Below, in pieces: positions 1 to 6,440 of a DNA stretch of 8,343 nucleotides (the stretch's first letter is position 1; every line of letters begins with the position of its first letter). Source of the DNA: an uncultured bacterium (GTDB lineage Bacteria; Planctomycetota; UBA1135; GCA-002686595); the NCBI GenBank assembly GCA_902826945.1, contig CADEGS010000194.1:1-8343 (forward strand). The letters run 5' to 3'. Both the position numbers and the translations under genes were made by a program. The notes below the pieces were generated by a model that was not told the DNA's origin, did not search any database, and saw nothing but the letters and a program-made list of their open reading frames with translations.

Positions 1-359
1 CCGGCCGCTCCGGCGTGCTCGCTCCCGGTCCACGGCAGGAGCAGGCGGCGCGTGGCCGCGCGCAGCCCGAGCGCGGCCACGCACAGCAGGAGCAGGTGCT
101 CCGCGCGCCACGAGGCCGGCCGGGAGAGCGCTGCGGCGGCGCTCCCGCCGCGCAGCCCGCTCGAGCCGGCGAGCGAGGCGCGCGCCAGCGGCGCCGACGC
201 GTCGGGCCCGGCCGCCGGCGCCCCCGGCTCGTCCAGGGCGCAGAGCAGCGCCGCGCGATCCTCGGCCAGGAAGCCCGCCCGGAAGAGGGGCAGGTGGGCG
301 AGGAGCGCGAGCAAGAGCGTCCCGAGGGAGACCAGGAGCGCGCGGAGTCGCGAAGGCAT
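1..359 (-). CDS. N-terminal fragment of an unrecognised membrane protein (continues past the left edge)
   Basis: Reading the minus strand from the ATG at 359-357 gives 119 uninterrupted codons to the window edge. The protein opens with a basic n-region (MPSRLR) and a hydrophobic segment at about residues 7-27, then an acidic stretch (AEDR at 32-35, DEPG at 43-46) and an Ala/Gly-rich linker. A second hydrophobic segment lies at about 88-100, followed by a basic, Trp-containing loop (RRLLLPWTG, 104-112). This membrane topology is much better than that of any plus-strand frame here. The loop after the first helix with an 'EDR' motif is loosely reminiscent of multi-spanning glycosyltransferase C or TMTC-like membrane proteins, but I cannot assign a family. 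An in-frame ATG at 419 would add 20 unconvincing Pro/Arg-rich residues; 359 is preferred because it places the helix at the N-terminus. No clear Shine-Dalgarno is visible. The gene diverges from the TonB operon. Confidence 0.6.
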   Translation of the reverse strand, partial: MPSRLRALLVSLGTLLLALLAHLPLFRAGFLAEDRAALLCALDEPGAPAAGPDASAPLARASLAGSSGLRGGSAAAALSRPASWRAEHLLLLCVAALGLRAATRRLLLPWTGSEHAGAA

Positions 360-603
360 CGGCCGCGGGATGGTACCGCCGCGACGCGGCGACACGAGCG
401 AGGCCGGCGGGCACGGCATCGCTGGCGGGCGCGCCGGCGGCTAGACTCCGCGGACTGGCCGACCTCTCGCGCCGCTCCGGCGCGCGGGCGCCGCGCCCGA
501 TCCACCGCGCCGCTCCGGAGCTGCGCCGCGAGCGGGTCCGGGCGCGCGCCACGCGCGAGCGCACGGCTCCCTCGGGGAGCGGCGCGCGCGGACGGCCTCG
601 CGC
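360..603. other. Divergent intergenic region upstream of the TonB operon
   Basis: This 244-nt gap separates two divergently oriented genes, so it should carry the promoter of the six-gene TonB operon and that of the leftward membrane-protein gene. I see no convincing -35/-10 pair. The best -10-like string for the plus strand is TAGACT at 442-447 (4 of 6 matches), without a good -35 partner. I found no Fur-box-like AT-rich palindrome; the region is almost wholly G+C, so iron control by a classical Fur site is not supported by eye. Confidence 0.4.
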
Positions 604-1371
604 ATGAAGCTCCGAACCTGGCTGCTCCTCCTCCCGGGCCTGGCGGCCGCGGCGCAGGGGGCTCCCGACGAGCGCGACGCGCTCGCGCGCCGCCTGGGCG
701 CCTCGCTCGAGACGCTGGAGGCGCTGCGCGCCGATCGAGCGCGCGCGCTGGAGGCGGCCGAGGCGGATCGCCGCGGCGGCGAGCAGACGATCCGCGCGCT
801 CGAGGCCGAGCTCGAGCGCGTGCGCCGCGAGCTGGCGCAGGCCGGCGCGCGCCGCGCGGAGGTCGCGCGCGCGGAGGAGGGTGCCGGAGCGCTGGCGGAG
901 GCGCTCGAAGCGCTGCTCGCGGCCGGCGCGGACGCGGCGCGCGAGGCGCTCGCCGCCTGGCGACCGGGGATCGCGCAGGGAATCGGCTGGCGGCGCGACG
1001 AGCGGCTCGCGGCGGCCGACGCGCTGCTGGCCGCGCTCGCGCCCGGAGCGCACGAGCGCGGCGCCGCCGTCGCCGGCGCGCTCGGCTTCCTGGTGGACGA
1101 GCTCGGGCTCGCCGCGACGGTCGAGCTCGCGGCCGAGCCGGTCCTGCTCGAGGACGGGCGCGTGCGCACGCCGGCCTTCGTCGCCCGCCTCGGCCTCGTG
1201 CTCGAGGCCTTCCGCAGCGAGGACGGCGCACGCGTCGGGCTGCGGCGCGGCGCGGCCTGGACCACGGAGCTCGGCGCGCGCGCGCGCGGCGTCGCCGCGC
1301 TGGTCGAGGCGCTGCGCGGGCAGCGCGCGCCGGGCGTGGTCGTGCTCGGGATCCCCGCGGCGGAGCGCTGA
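604..1371 (+). CDS. DUF3450-type periplasmic coiled-coil protein, first gene of the TonB operon
   Basis: This 255-residue protein begins with a signal peptide (MKLRTWLLLLPGLAAAAQG, cleavage near residue 19). A long charged helical region at about 22-105 follows, rich in Ala, Glu, Arg and Leu and predicted to form a coiled coil. A helical middle comes next, and a C-terminal beta-rich part at about 178-250 contains a 'DG' turn (EDGAR) and ends in VVVLGIPA. Length and layout match DUF3450 proteins, which sit directly upstream of ttpC-exbB-exbD-tonB in Vibrio-type TonB2 clusters. The identification rests on architecture and synteny more than on strict motifs. The likely role is a periplasmic accessory to the proton-driven TonB complex; its molecular function is not established. 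It has one lysine (residue 2). The ATG at 604 lacks a clear Shine-Dalgarno but gives a clean signal peptide. The next gene starts 5 nt after the stop. Confidence 0.72.
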   Translation: MKLRTWLLLLPGLAAAAQGAPDERDALARRLGASLETLEALRADRARALEAAEADRRGGEQTIRALEAELERVRRELAQAGARRAEVARAEEGAGALAEALEALLAAGADAAREALAAWRPGIAQGIGWRRDERLAAADALLAALAPGAHERGAAVAGALGFLVDELGLAATVELAAEPVLLEDGRVRTPAFVARLGLVLEAFRSEDGARVGLRRGAAWTTELGARARGVAALVEALRGQRAPGVVVLGIPAAER

Positions 1372-1376
1372 GGGCG

Positions 1377-2864
1377 ATGGGCAGCTCCGCAGCCTGGACG
1401 GCCCTGCCGGCGCTCCTCGCGCTGCCGCTCGCGGCCGCGCGCCCGCAGGACGCCCCGCCGGAAGCGTCGATCGGCGCGCTGCGCGCGGCGGTGGCGGAGA
1501 GCGAGCGCGCGGTCGAGGAGGAGCGCGCCTCGCTCGAGGCGCTGCGCGCGCGCCTGGCCGAGGAGGCCGCCGCCTCCCGCGCGCGGCGCGAGACGCTGGC
1601 GCGCGAGCTGCTCGACGCGAGCGTCGCGCTCGAGGCGCAGCGCGGCGAAGCCGCGGCACGCGAGGGTCGCGCCCGCGAGGCCGCCGCACGCGCCGGTGCG
1701 CTCGTCGGACAGGCGCGCGGCGCGCTGGCGGGCGCCGGGACCGCGGCCGAGCGCCTGGCGATCCACCTGCGCGAGGTGCCGGGCGCGGACGCCGCGCGCG
1801 AGGCGGCGCGCGCGCTCGGCGCGCGGCTGCGCGCGGCGCTCGAGCGGCTGCCGGCGGCCGACGCGCCCGGGTACGACGCCGGCGCGCCGGCCGAGGCGCC
1901 GTGGGCCGAGCTCGGCGCGCTCCTCGCCGGCACGCTGGCCGACGCCGCGCGCGTCGGCGTGCGCGACGCGCGCATCTGGAGCGCGCGCGGCGCGCAGGAG
2001 GACGTGCGCCTGCTGTCGCTCGGGCACCTGCGCTTCGCCTACGAGACGGCCGACGGCCGCGCCGCGCTGGCGCTCGCGAGCCCGGCCGACGCCAGCGGCT
2101 ACCGCTGGAGCGAGGCGCTGGAGGGCTCCGCGCGCGACGCCGTGCGCGCCGCGGTCGCGGCCGCGGCGAGCGGCGCGGCGTGGGTCGACGTGCCGCTCGA
2201 CCCCACCGGCGCGCTGCGCGCCGATCACGCGCGGCCCGACCTCGCCGCGCAGGTGCGCTCGGGCGGGCCGCTGATGGTGCCGCTGGGCCTGGTGCTGCTC
2301 GTCGCCGCCGGGCTGACGCTCGAGCGCCTGCTCGCGCTCTTCGTGCAGAACCCGCGCGGCGCGGGCCCGGCGCGCGAGGTGCTCGCGGCGGCCGCCCGCG
2401 GCCGCATCGACGAGGCGCGCCACGCGGCGCGCGCCGCGCGCGGCACGGTCGCGCGCACGCTCGCCGCGTGCCTCGAGCGCCGCGCCCAGGGGCAGCGCGC
2501 GATGGAGGACGCGATCTCCGAGCAGCTCCTGCACGAGGCGCCGCGCCTGCAGCGCTCGCTCAAGACGCTGGCGCTGCTCGCCGGCGTCGCGCCGCTGCTC
2601 GGGCTGCTCGGCACGGTCACCGGCATCATCCAGACCTTCGGCGTGATCCGCACGCTGGGGAGCGCCGACCCCTCGCTGCTCGCGAGCGGCATCTCGGTCG
2701 CGCTCGTCACGACCGCCGGCGGGCTCTCGATCGCGATCCCGGTGCTGCTCGTGCAGGGCTTCCTGCGCGGCCGCGGCGAGCGCATCCTCGCGGACGCCGA
2801 GCGCCACGCCGCGTCGCTGCTCGTGATCCTCTCCCACGGCGCTCCGGAGGCCGAGCGTGGCTGA
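1377..2864 (+). CDS. TtpC-type protein: periplasmic coiled-coil domain fused to a MotA/TolQ/ExbB proton-channel domain
   Basis: This 495-residue protein has four parts. A signal-like hydrophobic stretch covers residues 1-21. A coiled coil spans about 32-125. A beta-rich periplasmic domain lies at about 195-290 and contains VDVPLDPTGAL (270-280), resembling the DPxxG segment of Vibrio TtpC. The ExbB-family channel domain covers about 295-490. Its first helix starts at about 298, the second is at about 399-421 with GLLGTVTGIIQTF, and the third is at about 436-462 with GISVALVTTAGGLSIAIP, the family signature. Threonines 413 and 445/446 fall where channel-lining threonines occur in ExbB/TolQ. 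A plain ExbB has about 240 residues; this length is typical of TtpC, the fourth subunit of TonB2 systems. It should sit in the inner membrane with its long N-terminal part in the periplasm and help couple proton flow to TonB. The ATG at 1377 follows TGAGGGCG; an open frame extends upstream but overlaps the DUF3450 gene and is not protein-like. Confidence 0.85.
   Translation: MGSSAAWTALPALLALPLAAARPQDAPPEASIGALRAAVAESERAVEEERASLEALRARLAEEAAASRARRETLARELLDASVALEAQRGEAAAREGRAREAAARAGALVGQARGALAGAGTAAERLAIHLREVPGADAAREAARALGARLRAALERLPAADAPGYDAGAPAEAPWAELGALLAGTLADAARVGVRDARIWSARGAQEDVRLLSLGHLRFAYETADGRAALALASPADASGYRWSEALEGSARDAVRAAVAAAASGAAWVDVPLDPTGALRADHARPDLAAQVRSGGPLMVPLGLVLLVAAGLTLERLLALFVQNPRGAGPAREVLAAAARGRIDEARHAARAARGTVARTLAACLERRAQGQRAMEDAISEQLLHEAPRLQRSLKTLALLAGVAPLLGLLGTVTGIIQTFGVIRTLGSADPSLLASGISVALVTTAGGLSIAIPVLLVQGFLRGRGERILADAERHAASLLVILSHGAPEAERG
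2846..2850 (+). promoter_or_regulatory. Ribosome binding site GGAGG deciding the GTG start of exbB
   Basis: A perfect GGAGG lies 6 nt before the GTG at 2857, inside the last codons of the upstream ttpC-like gene. It settles the start, which overlaps the preceding stop by 8 nt, and suggests independent or coupled initiation for the short ExbB. Confidence 0.75.
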
Positions 2865-3330
2865 GCTCCTGCCCGCGCCGCTGGCCGAGCTCGCGCGCGA
2901 GGGCGGCCCCGTGCTGCTGGCGATCCTGGCGCTCTCGGTCGCGGGCTGGTCGCTCGTCCTGCGCCTCCTGCTCGAGCGCGCGCCGCCCCCCGCGAGCCCG
3001 CCCGAGCCCGACCCCGCGCGGCGCGCGCTGGCGGACCTCGACGCGCACGAGCGCCTGGCCGAGGGCCGCGCCACGCTGCGACTGGTGGCGCTGCTCGCCG
3101 GCGCCGCGCCGCTCTTCGGCCTGCTCGGGACCGTGCTCGGGATGATGGACACGTTCTCGTTCCTCGGCCGCGCCGAGGTGCCGCGCGCCGACGCGCTCGC
3201 GGGCGGCGTCTCGCGCGCGCTCGTCACGACCCAGGCCGGCCTGGTCGTCGCGATCCTGCTCCTGGCCGGGCACGCCCTGCTCGGGCGGCGCCTGCGCGCG
3301 CTCGAGCGGGCGCTGGAGCCGGAGGCCTAG
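2857..3330 (+). CDS. exbB: Short ExbB-type proton-channel subunit (MotA/TolQ/ExbB family)
   Basis: This 157-residue inner-membrane protein has three hydrophobic segments: about 17-38, 76-100 and 115-143. The second carries LFGLLGTVLGMMDTF and the third GGVSRALVTTQAGLVVAI, both ExbB/TolQ signatures. The proline that normally follows the last motif (AIP) is replaced by Leu (VAIL). The protein is shorter than E. coli ExbB, with a Pro-rich 30-residue cytoplasmic loop after helix 1; this matches the compact ExbB2 proteins (about 170-180 residues) paired with TtpC. It should form the oligomeric ring around ExbD that uses the proton gradient. It contains no lysine, asparagine or cysteine. The GTG start overlaps the ttpC-like stop by 8 nt and has an excellent GGAGG site. 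exbD begins one base after its stop. The tolQ alternative is unlikely because TonB, not TolA, follows. Confidence 0.88.
   Translation: MAELLPAPLAELAREGGPVLLAILALSVAGWSLVLRLLLERAPPPASPPEPDPARRALADLDAHERLAEGRATLRLVALLAGAAPLFGLLGTVLGMMDTFSFLGRAEVPRADALAGGVSRALVTTQAGLVVAILLLAGHALLGRRLRALERALEPEA
3321..3325 (+). promoter_or_regulatory. Ribosome binding site GGAGG deciding the GTG start of exbD
   Basis: GGAGG lies 6 nt before the GTG at 3332, within the final codons of exbB. Spacing and start codon are the same as at the exbB start, which supports GTG over any internal ATG. Confidence 0.75.
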
Positions 3331-3331
3331 C

Positions 3332-3745
3332 GTGTTCCGCTCCGTCCAGTCGCGGCCGGGCGCGGAGCCGGGGGCGCTCGTGGACATCGCGCCCCTGATC
3401 GACGTCGTGTTCCTGCTGCTGCTCTTCTTCCTCGTCAGCTCGACCTTCCTGCAGGACACCGGCGTGCGCGTCGAGCGCGCGCGCGCGGCCGGCGCGACGA
3501 GCCAGCTCGCGGGCCTGCGCGTCAGCATCACCGCCGCGGGCAACCTGTACGCCGAGGGCGAGCCGCTCGACCTGTCCGAGCTGGCGCGGCGCGTCGCCGA
3601 GCGCCGCGCGCGCGAGGAGCTGCGCTCGGTGCTCCTGATCCCCGACAAGGACGCCGCCGCGGGGCGGCTGGTCGAGGTGCTCGACGCCGTGCGCCGGGCC
3701 GGCGTGGACGACGTGGCGATCGCCGCGGAGAGGACGCGCTCGTGA
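3332..3745 (+). CDS. exbD: ExbD/TolR-family biopolymer transport protein
   Basis: This 137-residue protein follows the ExbD plan. It has a short cytoplasmic N-terminus, then VDIAPLIDVVFLLLLFFLV (17-35) with the essential membrane aspartate at Asp24 (equivalent to Asp25 of E. coli ExbD) and a second conserved Asp at 18. After the helix comes a periplasmic domain of about 95 residues with the usual alpha/beta pattern, including VSITAAGNLYAEGEPL and LLIPDKDAAAGRLVEVLDAVRRAGVDDVAIA. The latter closely matches the segment of ExbD that ends in a strand such as '(I/V)AI'. Dimers of ExbD sit in the pore of the ExbB ring and pass proton-driven movement to TonB. Start is GTG at 3332, one base after the exbB stop. 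The stop overlaps the tonB start by 4 nt (GTGA). Confidence 0.92.
   Translation: MFRSVQSRPGAEPGALVDIAPLIDVVFLLLLFFLVSSTFLQDTGVRVERARAAGATSQLAGLRVSITAAGNLYAEGEPLDLSELARRVAERRAREELRSVLLIPDKDAAAGRLVEVLDAVRRAGVDDVAIAAERTRS
3727..3733 (+). promoter_or_regulatory. Ribosome binding site GGAGAGG for tonB
   Basis: A purine-rich GGAGAGG ends 8 nt before the GTG at 3742, in the last codons of exbD. It supports the GTG of the GTGA overlap as the real tonB start. Confidence 0.6.
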
Positions 3746-4455
3746 AGCGGGCCTGGCTGCGCGCCCTGGCGACGGCGCTCGCGCTCGTCCTGAACCTGCT
3801 CGTCGCGCAGGCGATCGCCGCCCTCGACCGCGCGGCGGCGGAGACGCCGCCCGAGCCGGCGCCCGCGCTGCGCACGACGCTGGTCGAGACGCCCGCGCCC
3901 GAGGTGCCCGCGCCGTCTCCGGAGCCGGCGCCGCTGGCGGCCGCGCCGGCGCTGCCGCTGCCCTTCGACGAGCCGCCGCCGCCCGAGCGCGCACCGCCGC
4001 CGGAGCTCCCGCCGCTCGACCTCGACCTGCCCGAGGTCGCGCCCGCGCCGGCGCGGGTCGCGATCCCCGCCGCGCCACCCGCGGTCGGCGCGACGGAGGC
4101 GCAGCGCTCGCGCGCGGGCGCGCCGGCCGGCGCGCTGCCGCGCGCTGGTGCTGCCGGCGCGCTGCCGCGCGCTGGCGCGATCGACGCGCCGCCGCGCGAG
4201 CTGGCCTCGAACCGCCAGCCGCGCTACCCGCGCTCCGCGCTGCGCCGGCGCGAGCAGGGTCTCGTGCGCGTCGCGCTCCTGATCGACGAGCAGGGCCGCG
4301 TCGAGGACGTCCTGGTGGTCGAGGGCGAGGCGCCCTTCGCCGACGCCGTGCTCGAGGTCGTGCGCTCCTGGCGCTTCACGCCGCCGCGCGATGGAGGCCG
4401 GCCGGTGCGCGTGCTCGGCGAGAAGACCTTCCGCTTCGAGCTGCCCGACCGATGA
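3742..4455 (+). CDS. tonB: TonB energy transducer
   Basis: This 237-residue protein has a single N-terminal membrane anchor (about 8-27). A long Pro/Ala/Glu-rich periplasmic spacer follows (about 35-115), then a 9-residue tandem repeat (GALPRAGAA/GALPRAGAI, 130-147). The C-terminal TonB domain covers about 158-237. That domain shows the family pattern: QPRYPRSALRRREQGLVRVALLID (with the YP motif at 162-163), then GRVEDVLVVEG, then the VVRSWRFTPP core (207-215) and the closing KTFRFEL strand. It should bind outer-membrane receptor TonB boxes and transmit energy from ExbB/ExbD/TtpC. The Ser and His of the E. coli TonB anchor (SxxxH) are absent; the helix has Asn18 instead. Start is the GTG of a GTGA overlap with exbD; the stop overlaps the TPR gene (ATGA). 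No receptor gene is visible nearby. Confidence 0.88.
   Translation: MKRAWLRALATALALVLNLLVAQAIAALDRAAAETPPEPAPALRTTLVETPAPEVPAPSPEPAPLAAAPALPLPFDEPPPPERAPPPELPPLDLDLPEVAPAPARVAIPAAPPAVGATEAQRSRAGAPAGALPRAGAAGALPRAGAIDAPPRELASNRQPRYPRSALRRREQGLVRVALLIDEQGRVEDVLVVEGEAPFADAVLEVVRSWRFTPPRDGGRPVRVLGEKTFRFELPDR
4127..4175 (+). repeat. 22-bp direct repeat in the TonB linker
   Basis: Two identical 22-nt copies lie at 4127-4148 and 4154-4175. The 27-nt period keeps frame and encodes two consecutive 9-residue units GALPRAGA(A/I) between the Pro-rich spacer and the TonB domain. It is probably a slippage-type expansion that lengthens the flexible linker. Confidence 0.8.
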
Positions 4456-5603
4456 GCGCCGCGGCACGCCTCGCGCTCCTGCTCGCGCTCGCGCTGCCCG
4501 GCAGCGCCGCGCAGGAAGCGCCGTGGAGCGAGGAGCAGGCGCGCGCGCTCCAGCGCGCGCAGGAGGACCTGCGCGCGGGCGAGGCGGGACGCGCGCTGCC
4601 GGCGCTCGAGCGGCTGCTCGCCGCGCACCCCGACAGCGGCCCGCTGCTGCGCCTGCGCGGCCACGCCCTGGCGGACCTGGGGCGCGCGCAGGAGGCGCGC
4701 GCGGCGCTCGTGGCGGCGCTGGCGCGGGGCGAGCTCGGCGTCGACGTGCTCGCGCGGCTGGTCGAGATCGATCACGCGGCCGGCCGCCGCGCGGCGACGC
4801 TGGCCGCGGCCGGCCTGCTGACGCTGCTCGAGCCGGAGGACGCGCAGTGGCGGCGGCTGTGGGCGGACCTGCTGGACGGGGCGGGCGAGCGCGAGGCGGC
4901 GCGCGTGCTGCTCGACGAGCTGCTCGCGGAGCGCTTCGGCGACGCCGCGCTGCACGAGCGCGCCGCGCGCGTCGCGCTGGAGACGGGGGACGACACGCGC
5001 GCCGCGCGCGAGCTCGCGCTGGCCTGGTTCCTCGGCGCGCGCGAGCCCGCGCTCGCGCGGCGCCTGGAGGCGCTGCACGCCGCGCGCGGCGACGCGCGCG
5101 CGACGCTCGCGTGGGCCGCGCGCGCCGGGCCGACCGACGACGCCGGGACGCTGCGCCGGGCCGAGACCTGGCTCGCGCTCGAGGACTGGGAGCGCGCCGA
5201 GGCGCTGGCGCGCCCGCTCGCGGGGGGCGCGGACGGCGCGCTCGCCGCGCGCGCGCAGGTCGTGCTCGGGCGCGCCGCGCTCGCGCGCGGGGACGCCGAA
5301 GGCGCGGCGCTCGCGTGGCGCCGGTCGGCCGGGGCGACGGGGCTGCCCGGGGCGCTGGCGCGCTTCGTCGGCGCGTTCCTGCACGACCGCGGCGACTTCG
5401 CCGAGGCGCAGCTCTTCCTCGAGCAGGCGCGCGTGCCCGGGCCCGAGGGGCGCGCGGTGGACGAGCTGGTCGCGGCGTGCTGCCTCGCGCGCGGCGCCGC
5501 CGGCGAGGCGCGCGCGGCGATCGTGCGCTACCTCGCCGAGCACGGGCCCGACGACGCCTCGCGCGCGCTCCTGCAGCGCCTGGCCGCGCTCGGCGCGCGC
5601 TGA
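4452..5603 (+). CDS. TPR-repeat periplasmic protein, last gene of the TonB operon
   Basis: This 383-residue protein has a signal peptide (MSAAARLALLLALALPGSAAQ), then an almost entirely helical Ala/Leu/Arg-rich sequence with tetratricopeptide-type helix pairs. The clearest copy is at about 40-92 (AGRALPALERLLAAHPDS, then LLRLRGHALADLGRAQEARAAL). Further degenerate copies run to the C-terminus, for example LEDWERAEALARPL near 240 and RGDFAEAQLFLEQA near 315. A TPR protein closes the TtpC/ExbB2/ExbD2/TonB2 clusters of Vibrio, so it is probably a periplasmic accessory scaffold of this complex; its exact partner is not known. It contains no lysine and no asparagine at all. The ATG at 4452 overlaps the tonB stop (ATGA), implying translational coupling. 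The gene ends 12 nt from the convergent DUF3825 gene with no visible terminator. Confidence 0.8.
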   Translation: MSAAARLALLLALALPGSAAQEAPWSEEQARALQRAQEDLRAGEAGRALPALERLLAAHPDSGPLLRLRGHALADLGRAQEARAALVAALARGELGVDVLARLVEIDHAAGRRAATLAAAGLLTLLEPEDAQWRRLWADLLDGAGEREAARVLLDELLAERFGDAALHERAARVALETGDDTRAARELALAWFLGAREPALARRLEALHAARGDARATLAWAARAGPTDDAGTLRRAETWLALEDWERAEALARPLAGGADGALAARAQVVLGRAALARGDAEGAALAWRRSAGATGLPGALARFVGAFLHDRGDFAEAQLFLEQARVPGPEGRAVDELVAACCLARGAAGEARAAIVRYLAEHGPDDASRALLQRLAALGAR

Positions 5604-5615
5604 TCGCCCGCCGAA

Positions 5616-6440
5616 CTAGCGCGGCGTCTCGTCCGTCTCGGCCGCCGCGTCCCAGGCGTCCAGCAGCCAGGCCGGGAGCTGCTCCCAGCGCTCGACGACC
5701 GCGCGCGCGGGCGCGTAGGCGACCTGCGGCTCGAGCAGCGCGCGCACGACGAGGCGCCCGCTCTGCACGTGGATCGGCGCGACCAGGTCGGGCTCGAGCG
5801 TCACGTCGTCGCGGCTGGCGAGGAACAAGGGCGCGAAGTAGCCGCGCCCGCCGCCGTGGATCTGGCGCACGGCGAGGCCGCGCCGCAGCGACCACGAGAG
5901 CGCGCCGGAGAGCGCCGCGACCTGGGCGGCGAGCGGCAGGCCGGCGACGACCGGCAGCGGCGGCCGGCGCTCGTCGGAGGCGAGGTCGCAGGCGATCACG
6001 GGCTCGGCCGCGGGGTCGAGCGCGGGCCACTCGCCGAGGTCGGGAGGCTCGGGCAGCTCCTGGCAGCTCGGCCGCTCGCCGACCCAGTTCAGCACCCAGG
6101 GATTCTCGTCGGGGTTCGCGTTGCGGATCAGGCCGATGTAGATCGGCGCGCCGTTCGGCGTGCACAGGCGGCCGGCGCACAGGACGACCTGCTCGCCGTT
6201 CCAGGCGTAGCGCCCCTGCTCGATCGCGAGCCGGACGTGCACGGCCAGGTACTTGAGCAGCGCGAAGTTGTTGTCGCCCCAGTGCTCCTCGAGCGTGAGC
6301 TCCTTGAGGAAGCTCAGGCGCCCGCCCGGCACGAAGCAGAAGCTGAAGAGCGACTGGATCGAGAGGTAGTCGGGACCGAAGCAGGCGAGCAGCTCGTCCC
6401 GGCTGGCGCGCGGCGTTTCCCTGGCAGTGGCCTCGGACAT
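5616..6440 (-). CDS. DUF3825-type protein of unknown function
   Basis: This is a 274-residue soluble protein with no signal peptide or membrane segment. Its N-terminal part (about 28-120) reads LFSFCFVPGGRLSFLKELTL, EEHWGDNNFALLKYLAVHV, then LCTPNGAPIYIGLIRNANPDENPW. This follows the DUF3825 pattern: aromatic opening, E-W-x-x-x-N-x-x-L-L-K-Y, a turn where DUF3825 has NTGL, and a -N-x-x-x-x-PW segment. The C-terminal part (about 200-262) has YFAPLFLASRDD, then PDLVAPI and the ALLEPQVAYAPARAVVERWEQLPAWL tail. This matches the DUF3825 end in which a strand is followed by an 'AY-NAR' helix and a WL. DUF3825 occurs alone or next to RNA-binding-type domains, and its function is unknown. The start at 6440 is preferred because the frame is not protein-like upstream and AAGAG lies 5 nt before the ATG. 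The gene is convergent with the TPR gene and divergent from the cupin gene. Confidence 0.68.
   Translation of the reverse strand: MSEATARETPRASRDELLACFGPDYLSIQSLFSFCFVPGGRLSFLKELTLEEHWGDNNFALLKYLAVHVRLAIEQGRYAWNGEQVVLCAGRLCTPNGAPIYIGLIRNANPDENPWVLNWVGERPSCQELPEPPDLGEWPALDPAAEPVIACDLASDERRPPLPVVAGLPLAAQVAALSGALSWSLRRGLAVRQIHGGGRGYFAPLFLASRDDVTLEPDLVAPIHVQSGRLVVRALLEPQVAYAPARAVVERWEQLPAWLLDAWDAAAETDETPR

Noticed and set aside
15..1376. Upstream extension of the TtpC-like frame.
   Set aside because: The added 454 residues are Arg/Gly-rich, overlap the DUF3450 gene and the leftward membrane gene, and displace the signal-like start at 1377.
441..3227. Long minus-strand and alternative plus-strand frames over the first operon genes (including 881-3145 plus).
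   Set aside because: They are low-complexity Arg/Ala/Ser/Pro sequences without motifs. The TtpC, ExbB and DUF3450 frames explain this region with recognisable signatures.
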